Shown here piece by piece: positions 18,283 through 26,825 of a stretch of DNA of 64,000 bases. Source of the stretch: CAYFIW01 sp964500645 (GTDB lineage: Bacteria; Chloroflexota; Dehalococcoidia; Lucifugimonadales; UBA826). The notes under the pieces are model-generated. The model had not been told where the DNA came from, made no database searches, and saw only the letters and a list, made by a program, of their open reading frames with translations. Each line of letters starts with the position of its first letter. Positions within the stretch are counted from its first letter, which is position 1. A program made the position numbers and the translations under genes. Location of the stretch: the NCBI GenBank assembly GCA_964500645.1, contig CAZCOH010000002.1:1-64000 (forward strand), written 5' to 3'.

Positions 18283-19290
18283 GTGACACAAAGACTTAGA
18301 ATTGCAATTGACGCAATGGGAGGAGACAACGCCCCGTCTGTGCCAGTCGAAGGAGCAGTCCTAGCAGCAAAAGAAAAAGACACAGAGATAATATTGGTGG
18401 GCGACGAGGATTCAGTAGGCTCAGAACTTTTGAAACACGATGCTTCAAACCTCCCTATATCCATAGTGGCATCACAAGGAAAAATTGAAGATGGAGAAGC
18501 CCCTGCGCTAGCATTGCGACAAAAGCCTAATGCATCAATAATAGTGGCAACCTCTTTAGTAAAAAAAGAGTTGGCTGACGCCGTAGTTTCCATGGGATCG
18601 ACGGGAGGCACTATGGCAGCCGCGGTTGTAATATTAGGTACAATTCAGGGAATCGACAGACCTGCGATTGGCGGGCCAATCATAGGATCCGCCCCAAACC
18701 AAACTATCCTAGACCTTGGATCAAACATCGATTGTAAGCCAACTCAATTACTTGGTTTCGCTGCGTTAGGTTCTGTATTTAGCAAACTTCTAATTGGCAT
18801 AGACTCACCCAAGATAGGTATTCTGAGTGTCGGAAGCGAAGAAGGTAAAGGAAATACACTCGTAAAAGAATCAACTGAACTATTGACAAAAAGTGGTCTG
18901 AATTTCATAGGAAATGTTGAGGGTAACGACCTTGTCTCAGGAACAGCAGATGTCGTTGTATGCGACGGATTTGTGGGTAATGTAGTACTCAAACTGGTTG
19001 AAGGACTAGGTAAAGGCTTTTCAAATCAATTACATTCCGCATTATCTGGAAAAATACCAGGGGAACTACTCGACGGACTAATGCAAGAACTCTACAAAAA
19101 CAATAACGTAGTTGATGCTAGGGGAGGGGGGCCAATATTTGGGGTTAACGGAGTTAGCATAATAGGACATGGAAGTGCCACAGCAGGCACTGTGCAAAGA
19201 GCCGTAAGCACAGCTCGCATGTGCATAGAGACAAAGTTAATTGAAGAGATGTTGACTCAGGTGAAAAGAGTCAAGGAAACAACCACATGA
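18283..19290 (+). CDS. plsX: Phosphate acyltransferase PlsX
   Basis: Transfers acyl groups from acyl-ACP to phosphate, giving acyl-phosphate for phospholipid synthesis. The 335-residue protein starts MTQRLRIAIDAMGGDNAP, the family hallmark, and carries SMGSTGGTMAAA, LDLGSNIDCKP, ILSVGSEEGKGN, FVGNVVLKLVEG and a C-terminal HGSATAGTVQRA. The start is GTG at 18283 behind TGGAG. It sits 27 bp after the dehydratase pair and 30 bp before fabG, so all five genes look co-transcribed. Peripheral membrane protein by family knowledge. Confidence 0.95.
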   Translation: MTQRLRIAIDAMGGDNAPSVPVEGAVLAAKEKDTEIILVGDEDSVGSELLKHDASNLPISIVASQGKIEDGEAPALALRQKPNASIIVATSLVKKELADAVVSMGSTGGTMAAAVVILGTIQGIDRPAIGGPIIGSAPNQTILDLGSNIDCKPTQLLGFAALGSVFSKLLIGIDSPKIGILSVGSEEGKGNTLVKESTELLTKSGLNFIGNVEGNDLVSGTADVVVCDGFVGNVVLKLVEGLGKGFSNQLHSALSGKIPGELLDGLMQELYKNNNVVDARGGGPIFGVNGVSIIGHGSATAGTVQRAVSTARMCIETKLIEEMLTQVKRVKETTT

Positions 19291-19320
19291 ATTCCCTCGT
19301 AAAAACTATATGGAGCTAAA

Positions 19321-20076
19321 TTGGAAGACACAAACAGCTTAGTAGGCAAAACTGCTTTAGTCACGGGAGCAAGCAAAGGGATCGGACGAGCCTCAGCAAT
19401 AGAGCTAGCAGCTATGGGTGCAAACATTGTTGTCAATTACAACACATCCGAAGAAGAGGCAGAACAAACGGTGAAATTGGTTAAGTCCCTTGGTGTTGAA
19501 TCATTCTCGCACAAAGCAAACGTAGGGGATCTTAGCGAAGTCACAAAAATGGTGTCAACAGCCGAAGAGGTTTTTGGTCAAGTTGATATTTTGGTAAACA
19601 ATGCTGGAGTCATTGATGACGGCTTGTTATTAAGAATGAAGGATGAAGCCTGGGAAAGAGTAATTAATACGAACCTAAACGGAACCTTTTATTGCAGTAG
19701 GGCAGTATTAAGATCAATGGTAAAAGCCAGATGGGGAAGAATTATAAATATAGGGTCAGTAGTGGGCCTAAGAGGTAATATTGGCCAAACTAATTACACC
19801 GCTTCAAAGGCTGCCATTAATGGATTCACCTTCGCTTTAGCCAAAGAGGTGGCTACACGGAATATAACAGTTAACACCATTACGCCAGGATATATACACA
19901 CCGACACGGTGGACGTATTAAGTGACAAACAGAAAAATACGATCATGACATGGATACCAATGCAGCGTTTCGGAGAAGTTGAGGATATATCAGCCATGGT
20001 CGGTTATCTGGCAAGCCAGAAGGCCAAATATGTAACAGGGCAGGTCATAAGCGTCGACGGCGGAATGGCCATATAA
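19321..20076 (+). CDS. fabG: 3-oxoacyl-[ACP] reductase FabG
   Basis: A 251-residue short-chain dehydrogenase performing NADPH-dependent reduction of 3-oxoacyl-ACP. The cofactor motif GASKGIG is at residues 16-22, NNAG near 93-96, and the catalytic Ser146, Tyr159 and Lys163 (NYTASK) are all present. The C-terminal ITPGYIHTD and YVTGQVISVDGG fit FabG and PhaB. The assignment to fatty-acid synthesis rests on its place between plsX and fabL. TTG start at 19321, with GGAG eight bases upstream. Confidence 0.9.
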   Translation: MEDTNSLVGKTALVTGASKGIGRASAIELAAMGANIVVNYNTSEEEAEQTVKLVKSLGVESFSHKANVGDLSEVTKMVSTAEEVFGQVDILVNNAGVIDDGLLLRMKDEAWERVINTNLNGTFYCSRAVLRSMVKARWGRIINIGSVVGLRGNIGQTNYTASKAAINGFTFALAKEVATRNITVNTITPGYIHTDTVDVLSDKQKNTIMTWIPMQRFGEVEDISAMVGYLASQKAKYVTGQVISVDGGMAI

Positions 20077-20102
20077 ATATGAACTAATAAGCTGGATCGA
20101 TA

Positions 20103-20879
20103 TTGAGTAAATCAGAAAATTTCAACGGCAAATATGTGTGCGTAACCGGGGGCTCCCGCGGAATAGGTAAAACTATAGCCTTAGAATTCGCCCAAAATGG
20201 CTGTAACATAGCATTCAATTATCTGCGGAATCATGATTCCGCAGAACGGACCAAGCAAGAAATAACAGATCTTGGAGTCAAATGTCTGAAAATCAAGGCA
20301 CATCTCGGTGAACCCGAGAAAATACAAGAAATGTTCAAGGTTGTGGGGGATGAATTTGGCAAACTAGATATATTAGTCAACAATGCAGCATCCGGTGTGC
20401 AAAGATCTGCCGAGTCTCTTGAGCCAAAACATTGGGACTGGGCCATGAACATAAACGCAAGAGCTCCGTGGCTTTGTTCTATAGAAGCTTCAAAACTCAT
20501 GACAGAGGGCGGGAGCATTGTGAATATTACTTCAGAAGGATCACGGACCGTCCTTCCCTATTATCTATCTGTGGGTGCCTCCAAGGCGGCTCTAGAATCA
20601 TTAACCAGATATCTTGCGGTGGAATTTGCCGACAAAAATATCAACGTCAACGCAGTATCTGGTGGATATATAGAAACAGGAGCATTAGACAGCTTCCCAA
20701 ATAAAGAAAATATGATAGCAGCTGGAAAAAACACGCTTGGAGGAAGAATGATAACTGCTCAAGATATTGCAAATGTCACCACTTTCCTGTGTAGTGAAAA
20801 AGCTACAATGATTCGCGGTCAAGTGATTATTGTGGATGGAGGGGTAACCCTGCCAGCAAAATTACCAGAAACCACATAA
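20103..20879 (+). CDS. fabL: Enoyl-[ACP] reductase III (FabL-type SDR)
   Basis: A 258-residue SDR closely resembling Bacillus FabL, which reduces enoyl-ACP with NADPH. Diagnostic features are NNAASGVQR (residues 93-101), HWDWAMNINAR, the Tyr154-x6-Lys161 catalytic spacing (YLSVGASK) instead of YxxxK, and VNAVSGGYIETGAL. The C-terminus MIRGQVIIVDGG also matches. It completes the reductive cycle with FabG and the HadA/B-like dehydratase, so no FabI is needed. TTG start at 20103. A perfect 24-bp palindrome lies inside the gene at 20222-20245. Confidence 0.85.
   Translation: MSKSENFNGKYVCVTGGSRGIGKTIALEFAQNGCNIAFNYLRNHDSAERTKQEITDLGVKCLKIKAHLGEPEKIQEMFKVVGDEFGKLDILVNNAASGVQRSAESLEPKHWDWAMNINARAPWLCSIEASKLMTEGGSIVNITSEGSRTVLPYYLSVGASKAALESLTRYLAVEFADKNINVNAVSGGYIETGALDSFPNKENMIAAGKNTLGGRMITAQDIANVTTFLCSEKATMIRGQVIIVDGGVTLPAKLPETT
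20222..20245. repeat. Perfect 24-bp palindrome within fabL
   Basis: The two 12-base arms TCTGCGGAATCA and TGATTCCGCAGA are exact reverse complements with no spacer. The stretch encodes residues 40-48 of FabL. Such a length is not expected by chance in 64 kb. Confidence 0.9.
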
Positions 20880-20891
20880 TTCTTTCAAAAA

Positions 20892-21788
20892 TTAATCCGA
20901 AAGTACTTCGGTCACATACAGTGACTTCTCACCGCACATTAATTCACTTTCCAAGTTTGCAAAGTTATTTCGTACAAATCCTAATCCAACCCCGTCAAGA
21001 TTTGAAGTTATAACGCCAACTACCTTGCCCCCCGAAAATATTTCGTTTTCTTCTAATAATCCATCCCATGACAATTTGACTAATTTCCTTTGCACTTTGT
21101 CATAAGTATTTAAGCGAGCGACAACTTCTTGGCCAATATAGCAACCTTTATTGAAACTTATATGATCAATCAATCCTGCTTCTAATGGATTAAATTCCTC
21201 CGTAAGTTCCGTACCAAATTTTGGAAACCCCAGTGAAATTCTAATGTTTTCAAATTGATTCGATTCCAATTGAGTTCCAGAATTTTTGAGAAACTCAATA
21301 ATCCTTTTTTTATCAGATAGGTCTCCTATGACATCGAGACATATTTTCTGATTCATCTTATTTGAAATGATTGTTACTTTCGCTTCAGCTAGATTACTTA
21401 TGAAAAAATTATCTGTTTTACAATTGTTTATTTCAGGAAAGATTCCTCGAGGGTCATCAGAGAATATTCTGATTTGAAACGTTTTATCAGAAACATCGAT
21501 TTGGGTCACATCTTCCATAATGGTATAAAACTCAATCCATTCAGAAACTTTACTAATTGATCCAATATCAGAAATAAGCATCAAGTGATCTTTGAAAAAA
21601 TAGACTTTCAATAGATCTATGATTCTTCCTTTATTGGTAGTTAAGACTGTAGATATACCCTGACCTGACTCTTTCAACGTAGAAATGTCATTGGTACTCA
21701 ATCGGTCAAGTAAATCTACTCTGTCTTCACCACAAAGCTTTAATCGACCATAAATAGAAGTTAAATCGATAAAGGAAAAAGTTTCCAT
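20892..21788 (-). CDS. ygfZ: YgfZ/IBA57-like folate-binding Fe-S cluster assembly factor
   Basis: A 298-residue GcvT-fold protein with the YgfZ signature KGCYIGQE (Lys214-Glu221), including the conserved Cys216. YgfZ in E. coli and IBA57 in mitochondria act with A-type carriers to mature 4Fe-4S enzymes in a folate-dependent way. The gene directly follows the A-type carrier gene (44 bp, same strand), which strongly supports this role over glycine cleavage. Codon use is more AT-rich than its neighbours. It is convergent with fabL, 12 bp away. Start is ATG at 21786-21788. Confidence 0.87.
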   Translation of the reverse strand: METFSFIDLTSIYGRLKLCGEDRVDLLDRLSTNDISTLKESGQGISTVLTTNKGRIIDLLKVYFFKDHLMLISDIGSISKVSEWIEFYTIMEDVTQIDVSDKTFQIRIFSDDPRGIFPEINNCKTDNFFISNLAEAKVTIISNKMNQKICLDVIGDLSDKKRIIEFLKNSGTQLESNQFENIRISLGFPKFGTELTEEFNPLEAGLIDHISFNKGCYIGQEVVARLNTYDKVQRKLVKLSWDGLLEENEIFSGGKVVGVITSNLDGVGLGFVRNNFANLESELMCGEKSLYVTEVLSD

Positions 21789-21832
21789 TTTATTTCAATA
21801 ATAGGAGTAAGTCGGTTTAAGGATTTTCCGTA

Positions 21833-22189
21833 TCAGACACTAAACGATGTTCCGCACCCGCATGTAGTCTTTGCATTAGGATTATTGAATACAAAACCCT
21901 TGCCATTAAGCCCGCCGGAATACTCAAGCACCGTACCGGCTAAAAATACGTAGGATTTCTTGTCGACGTACAATTTTACGTCATGTTCTTCTATAACCTT
22001 GTCGTTTTCCCCAGGACCATCGTCAACAATCTCCAACATGTACGTTAAACCTGAGCAACCACCACCTTTGACTCCAACTCTGAGATCGGCACTCGATTTG
22101 CCTTCAGCAGCAGCAAATTCCTTTACGTGCACAGCGGCCTCTTCGCTTATGGTGATCTTTAGCGGCTCCGGGATTGTTCTTGTTGCCAT
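21833..22189 (-). CDS. erpA: A-type iron-sulfur cluster carrier (ErpA/IscA family)
   Basis: A 118-residue HesB/IscA/ErpA protein with the three ligand cysteines in the expected positions: Cys45 (GGGCSGLTY), Cys110 and Cys112 (TTCGCGTSF). It receives and delivers Fe-S clusters to apo-proteins in the cytoplasm. It is the first gene of an operon with ygfZ. ATG start at 22187-22189 with GGAG upstream. Distinguishing ErpA from IscA or SufA by sequence alone is not safe, but no isc or suf genes are present, which favours the free-standing ErpA type. Confidence 0.92.
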   Translation of the reverse strand: MATRTIPEPLKITISEEAAVHVKEFAAAEGKSSADLRVGVKGGGCSGLTYMLEIVDDGPGENDKVIEEHDVKLYVDKKSYVFLAGTVLEYSGGLNGKGFVFNNPNAKTTCGCGTSFSV

Positions 22190-22361
22190 AAGATTCTCCT
22201 CAACGGTACCTATCTAATCTAATTCGACGTCAATCCTAATTCTGACTACACTGACCTAGATTTTATAAAGGAAGACGGATACAGTCAATTTAACACAAAA
22301 TATTAACTTTCGGAATTCTCTATTCCTTTGTAGTTAGTATATCTCCTTAAGGAAAATTTTT

Positions 22362-23468
22362 ATGCCAAGAAGCGTTGATATCGCAATCATTGGTGGTGGC
22401 GTAATTGGGTGCTCGATAGCTTATGAGCTATCGAAGAAAAACGTGAAATGCATAGTATTTGAAAAAACCAGACTAGCGTCTGGTGCCTCGGGAGCAACAG
22501 CTGGAATGATAGGACCAATCTGGTATATGGACCACACCATTGATCCTTATTTTCAACTTGGAATGAAAAGTTGGAATTCTTTTCCCAATCTAATAGAAGA
22601 ACTCAAAGAATCAGGAATTGATCCCGAATTTCAACAAAATGGAGCTATTAAAGTTTTCTTTGATGAAAGCCGTGATGGTTTTTTGCTAGATGACCTTAAA
22701 TGGCAAGAAAAACTCGGTCTTGGAGTTAGATGGATTGATCGTAAGGAACTTATTGAACGAGAACCTCAAATAAGCGATAAGGCATTGGGCGGTATATTTT
22801 CACCCAAAGATGCCACAATAAAAGGTTCTGCATTTGTTAGAGCACTAGCACATTCAGCAGGGAACTTGGGAGCAACGATTTTAGAAGGCATTGATGTAAT
22901 CTCACTTAAAACTGAGAGAAATAAAGTAGTCGGTGTTATAACTCAATCCGGGTATTTTCATGCGGAACATACAATAATAGCCGCAGGCGCGTGGAGTGGG
23001 ATTTCACGACACTGGACGCCTGATCTAGTCCCAATCCGTCCCATAAAAGGCCAGCGTATCCTAATCCGTAAATCAGGCTTTGTTCCCAAGAGCTGGATTC
23101 AGAGCTTGGTACCACAAAAAGACGGCACTATTTTATCTGCAGCCACGCGAGAAGAAGGTGTTTTTAATAATACTGTGACCGGTGATGCAATATCCCAGAT
23201 GGTAGCAAATGCAAAAGAGATTTTTCCAATCTTAGGCGATGCAGAATTCATTTCAGCCTCTGCAGGCGTTAGACCTGGAACTCCTGATGGAATGCCAATA
23301 TTAGGATCCCTACCTGGGTTGACAGGTGTGAGTATAGCTTCGGGACACGACCACGTAGGAATCATGTCCAGTCCAGCCACCGCAAAACTAATGGCTGAAT
23401 ACGTTACAACAGAAGACGAATCACCACTCAAATTTTTCAATCTAGATAGATTCGCAGAGGATATTTAG
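22362..23468 (+). CDS. FAD-dependent amine/amino acid oxidase (DAO family)
   Basis: A 368-residue flavoprotein of the glycine oxidase/sarcosine oxidase/D-amino-acid dehydrogenase superfamily. The dinucleotide motif IGGGVIGCSIAYEL is at the N-terminus, followed by SGASGATAGMI. The C-terminal GVRPGTPDGMPILG and ASGHDHVGIM match the ThiO-like branch. It probably oxidises a small amine or D-amino acid. No thi genes lie nearby, so a thiamine role is unsupported. Start is ATG at 22362 with AAGGA upstream. Single-gene unit, divergent from erpA. Confidence 0.85.
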   Translation: MPRSVDIAIIGGGVIGCSIAYELSKKNVKCIVFEKTRLASGASGATAGMIGPIWYMDHTIDPYFQLGMKSWNSFPNLIEELKESGIDPEFQQNGAIKVFFDESRDGFLLDDLKWQEKLGLGVRWIDRKELIEREPQISDKALGGIFSPKDATIKGSAFVRALAHSAGNLGATILEGIDVISLKTERNKVVGVITQSGYFHAEHTIIAAGAWSGISRHWTPDLVPIRPIKGQRILIRKSGFVPKSWIQSLVPQKDGTILSAATREEGVFNNTVTGDAISQMVANAKEIFPILGDAEFISASAGVRPGTPDGMPILGSLPGLTGVSIASGHDHVGIMSSPATAKLMAEYVTTEDESPLKFFNLDRFAEDI

Positions 23469-23591
23469 TCTGATTATGCTCTCTAAAAATAAGTCAACAG
23501 TTAAATCTTCACACAGACGATAAACTCAACCGTTGCATATCAAGTTAGATTCAAATTATATGAAGCTATCTGGTCGAATATCTGAAACCGC

Positions 23592-23786
23592 TTAAGCTGC
23601 CTTGCCCTTTTTACCTTGGGGTTTATTTGAGGTGTCACTCGTCTGAGCACCGGCAAATTCCATAGCCGGTTTCTCGATAAGATCCTGCAACAATCCACAT
23701 TGTATGCATTCCTTAAAATCCCCGTAAGTATCCTTTCTTATGTGCATGTCGCCCCTACATTTTGGACACGACTTGTAATACACCAT
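23592..23786 (-). CDS. Small zinc-ribbon protein, 64 residues
   Basis: A 64-residue protein with two CxxC knuckles (CPKC at 8-11 and CIQC at 27-30) forming a zinc ribbon, then a low-complexity Lys/Gly/Ala tail (PQGKKGKAA). No membrane segment. Its role is unknown; the basic tail could bind nucleic acid. ATG start at 23784-23786 with a ribosome-site-like AGGAGATTGG. The gene is isolated between the DAO gene and a 297-bp AT-rich gap. Confidence 0.75.
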   Translation of the reverse strand: MVYYKSCPKCRGDMHIRKDTYGDFKECIQCGLLQDLIEKPAMEFAGAQTSDTSNKPQGKKGKAA

Positions 23787-24037
23787 TTCTCCAATCTCCT
23801 AAAGGCTCTTAATTTTCCCTTAACTTTAATAATATTTTAATTAGTTAATTCTGTATCAGTAAATAAGATTCTATACTAATAATTACTGAAGTTCAATTCA
23901 GTATTATGCAATCTTATCACCAAATTCGACACCATTAATTTCCATCCATAATTCACGAAATACATCGTGTACTATTAGCAAGTGTCGACCGTGAATTATA
24001 CAAGCGGAAATGATTATCGCAAGAGGCAATATACATA

Positions 24038-24068
24038 TAAATAGTATTGTATATATAAATACTATTTA
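24038..24068. promoter_or_regulatory. 11-bp inverted repeat just upstream of the DUF3052-like gene
   Basis: Arms TAAATAGTATT (24038-24048) and AATACTATTTA (24058-24068) are perfect complements around the nine-base spacer GTATATATA. The element ends 15 bp before the ATG at 24084 and overlaps the only plausible -10 region, so an operator or a leader hairpin is possible. It is very AT-rich, which raises the chance expectation. The remaining gap (23787-24037) shows nothing recognisable. Confidence 0.5.
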
Positions 24069-24083
24069 AATTATCTGGTAACT

Positions 24084-24479
24084 ATGTTAGAAAAAACTCA
24101 TTCCTCCATTCATACTTTAATTGGAAGTGCCAAACGTGTTTTAATATTGGCAGCCCCAGACAAATACGTTGATGAGATAGATAAAATGGCAAAAAGCTAT
24201 CAACTCTCGACCAATGCCCAGGCAGTCCCAACCGAACTTTTTGATTTCATACTTATATTCCTCCGCAACAAATCTGATCTCACAGAGTATGCTGCCGCCG
24301 CAGTATCTGTTTTGGACAAAGAAGGAAATCTCTGGTTCGGGTACCCGTCACCTAAATCTTTACATAGTAGTGATATTACCCCTTATGAGGGATGGGAGAC
24401 ACTAAATGATGCAGGATGGAAATCGGTCTCAGATTTAGCAATAGATTCTGCTTGGAACGCCAAGAAATTCGCTCAGTAA
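24084..24479 (+). CDS. DUF3052-like protein
   Basis: A 131-residue protein with a Rossmann-like outline: AKRVLILAAPDKYVDEI at 18-34, FDFILIFLRNKSDL near 69, LDKEGNLWFGYPSPKS near 96 and DSAWNAKKFA at the end. This matches the layout of actinobacterial DUF3052 proteins, which look like reduced methyltransferase folds without a cofactor site. Function is unknown. It is a lone gene preceded by an inverted repeat. A 288-bp gap downstream (24480-24767) is AT-rich; I see only the leader of dppD there. Confidence 0.65.
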   Translation: MLEKTHSSIHTLIGSAKRVLILAAPDKYVDEIDKMAKSYQLSTNAQAVPTELFDFILIFLRNKSDLTEYAAAAVSVLDKEGNLWFGYPSPKSLHSSDITPYEGWETLNDAGWKSVSDLAIDSAWNAKKFAQ

Positions 24480-24767
24480 CCAATCTACGAACATTAATAT
24501 TCATGTTCTGATAATTGGAAATAAGGTAACTATAAATCAACATAAATAAATATCGGAAAGATAGGATTACGTGATTCAATTTGCATAGGTTTAATTGACG
24601 CCTAACGAACTATTGCGTTTTAGCAGGTACATTATTATAGTGGCGGATACTTGTTCACTAATCGAAGAACCCTCTAATCGATTGTGTGCTGTCAGTAATC
24701 CACAAGTTGGAGAAAGTTGAAGTATGGAAGCAATGCACATACTGAACCAATTAAGGAGCAATCAATA

Positions 24768-25787
24768 ATGGATGCAAACGACCGAATCGGTGACGTCGTT
24801 TTAGAAGTTAAGGATCTTAAAACATACTTCGTTACGAAATGGGGAGTAGTAAAAGCCGTAGACGGTGTAAATTTTAATCTCAGACGCGGCGAAACTTTAG
24901 GCATAGTTGGGGAATCAGGATCAGGAAAATCCGTAACTACACTTTCAATGATGAGACTAGTACCCTCACCTCCTGGGCATATTGTAGGGGGTGAAGTAGT
25001 TCTCGAAGGTGAAAACATTCTGGAAATAGACGAAAAGGAAATGGAAAGTGTGAGAGGGTCCAGAATCGCAATGGTTCTGCAGGATCCAATGACAGCACTC
25101 AATCCTGTTTTTGATATCGAAGACCAAGTGGGTGAAGCCTTACAAATCCACGAAGGCCTTAAGGGGTCCGGTCTAAAAGATACAGTTATCGATATGCTCC
25201 GAAAAGTCAGGATACCTGCTCCAGATGTCCGCATGAAGGATTATCCTCACCAATTATCGGGCGGAATGAGGCAGCGAGTAGTCGGTGCCATAGGAATATC
25301 CTGTAACCCAGCGGTCTTGATAGCAGATGAACCAACAACTTCTTTGGATGCAACAATTCAGGCACAATACCTGAGACTCCTGAGAGAACTACAGGAGTCT
25401 ACTGGGGTAGGAATTATATTTATCACTCATGATTTTGGCATTGTGGCCAAAATGTGTGACAGGGTAGCAGTTATGTATGCGGGTAAAGTAGTAGAGCAAG
25501 GAGACGTAAGACAAATTTTTAATAACCCTCAACATCCATACACTGAGGCATTAATCAACTCCGTACCTAAAATGGAAGAAAACGTTGAAAGACTATATTC
25601 AATTCCGGGAAATCCTCCTCCTTTGTGGGATCTAAAGGAGGAATGCTCCTTCGCTGACCGATGTCCCTATGTTTTTGACAAGTGTCGTGAAGCCTATCCT
25701 CCTGTTTACGAAACAGCTGATGGTCAAACTGCCGCCTGTTGGCGACTCGAAGAAACTTCAAAAACCACGGCAAATTCCGCAAAATAA
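24768..25787 (+). CDS. dppD: Peptide/nickel-type ABC transporter ATPase, DppD/OppD
   Basis: A 339-residue ATPase of the oligopeptide/dipeptide/nickel uptake family. It has Walker A GESGSGKS at 48-55, signature LSGGMRQR, Walker B LIADEPTTSLD and the C-terminal CSFADRCPYVFDKC segment specific to Opp/Dpp ATPases. The ATG at 24768 is preceded by AAGGAG at the right distance; the longer frame from 24717 is not needed. It forms an operon with dppF, 17 bp downstream. No permease or substrate-binding gene is adjacent, so this pair must work with membrane parts encoded elsewhere. Confidence 0.93.
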   Translation: MDANDRIGDVVLEVKDLKTYFVTKWGVVKAVDGVNFNLRRGETLGIVGESGSGKSVTTLSMMRLVPSPPGHIVGGEVVLEGENILEIDEKEMESVRGSRIAMVLQDPMTALNPVFDIEDQVGEALQIHEGLKGSGLKDTVIDMLRKVRIPAPDVRMKDYPHQLSGGMRQRVVGAIGISCNPAVLIADEPTTSLDATIQAQYLRLLRELQESTGVGIIFITHDFGIVAKMCDRVAVMYAGKVVEQGDVRQIFNNPQHPYTEALINSVPKMEENVERLYSIPGNPPPLWDLKEECSFADRCPYVFDKCREAYPPVYETADGQTAACWRLEETSKTTANSAK

Positions 25788-25804
25788 GTTTAGGAGACCT
25801 ACGA

Positions 25805-26794
25805 ATGACAAGTGAAAACGGGGCCCTACTTCAAATTAAAAACCTGAAAAAACACTTCTCAGTCGGTGGGAATATGTTCAGTGGTTTATTTGGGAATAAG
25901 ACATGGCTGAAAGCGGTCGATGGAATTAATTTAGAAATAGCGCCAGGAACCACATACGGACTTGTAGGAGAATCTGGTTGCGGAAAGTCCACTACCGCGA
26001 AGATGGTTCTTATGCTAGAAGAACCCACAGATGGAGAAATTATATTCGAGGGCGAAAATGCCTTAAAAATGAATAGATCATCCCGAAAAGACTACCAATC
26101 TAGTGTACAAGCTGTGTTTCAAGATCCTTGGGCATCTTTAAACCCTCGCATGCGAGTGGAAGGTATTGTTGGAGAGCCCATGGAGGTGAATACTTCCATG
26201 ACAAAAGGAGAGGTCCGAACAAAAGTGGGTGAACTTCTAGAGGAAGTAGGGCTTCAGCCCTATCAGTCCAAATTATATCCTCATGAATTTTCAGGGGGTC
26301 AAAGACAAAGGATAGGCGTTGCTAGAGCACTTGCACTAAATCCAAAGCTTATTGTTCTCGATGAACCTGTATCGGCCCTGGATGTTTCAATAAGAGCTCA
26401 AATTATGAACCTTTTGATGGACCTTCAAAAAGAACACGGCCTAACATATCTTCTTATTGCCCACCATCTGGCAACAGTAAGATATATGTGTGACAAAATA
26501 GGGGTGATGTATCTTGGACGTCTTGTAGAAGAATCGACAACAGACGAACTTTTTGACAATCCTTTGCATCCATATACAAGAGCCCTAATGTCGGCAGCTC
26601 TTCCATCCCATCCTGATGATGACCGGGAAGAAATAATCCTTACAGGTGAAGTACCTTCACCTGTGAATCCTCCATCCGGCTGCCATTTTCATGAAAGATG
26701 TCCTTCGGCCATAGACGCTTGCTCCACGATAGAACCGAATAGAATGTTCCCAGTAGATAACCATGGGGTAGTTTGCCACCTCTATAATGATTAG
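25805..26794 (+). CDS. dppF: Peptide/nickel-type ABC transporter ATPase, DppF/OppF
   Basis: A 329-residue partner ATPase. Walker A is GESGCGKS at 55-62, signature FSGGQRQR, Walker B LIVLDEPVSALD, and the C-terminal SGCHFHERCP motif matches OppF/DppF. It would form the heterodimeric motor with DppD. The ATG at 25805 follows TAGGAGACC; the frame extends upstream into dppD, but that part is not expected to be translated. The insert NMFSGLFGNKTW near residue 23 is the usual F-subunit loop. The operon ends here; the next gene is on the other strand. Confidence 0.93.
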   Translation: MTSENGALLQIKNLKKHFSVGGNMFSGLFGNKTWLKAVDGINLEIAPGTTYGLVGESGCGKSTTAKMVLMLEEPTDGEIIFEGENALKMNRSSRKDYQSSVQAVFQDPWASLNPRMRVEGIVGEPMEVNTSMTKGEVRTKVGELLEEVGLQPYQSKLYPHEFSGGQRQRIGVARALALNPKLIVLDEPVSALDVSIRAQIMNLLMDLQKEHGLTYLLIAHHLATVRYMCDKIGVMYLGRLVEESTTDELFDNPLHPYTRALMSAALPSHPDDDREEIILTGEVPSPVNPPSGCHFHERCPSAIDACSTIEPNRMFPVDNHGVVCHLYND

Positions 26795-26825
26795 GTGATC
26801 ATCAAGCAATCGGTCTCATTGTGAA

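Noticed and set aside
22413..22434. Nine-base stem with four-base loop early in the DAO-type oxidase gene
   Set aside because: An inverted repeat of this size is expected by chance about once or more in 64 kb; within normal coding sequence.
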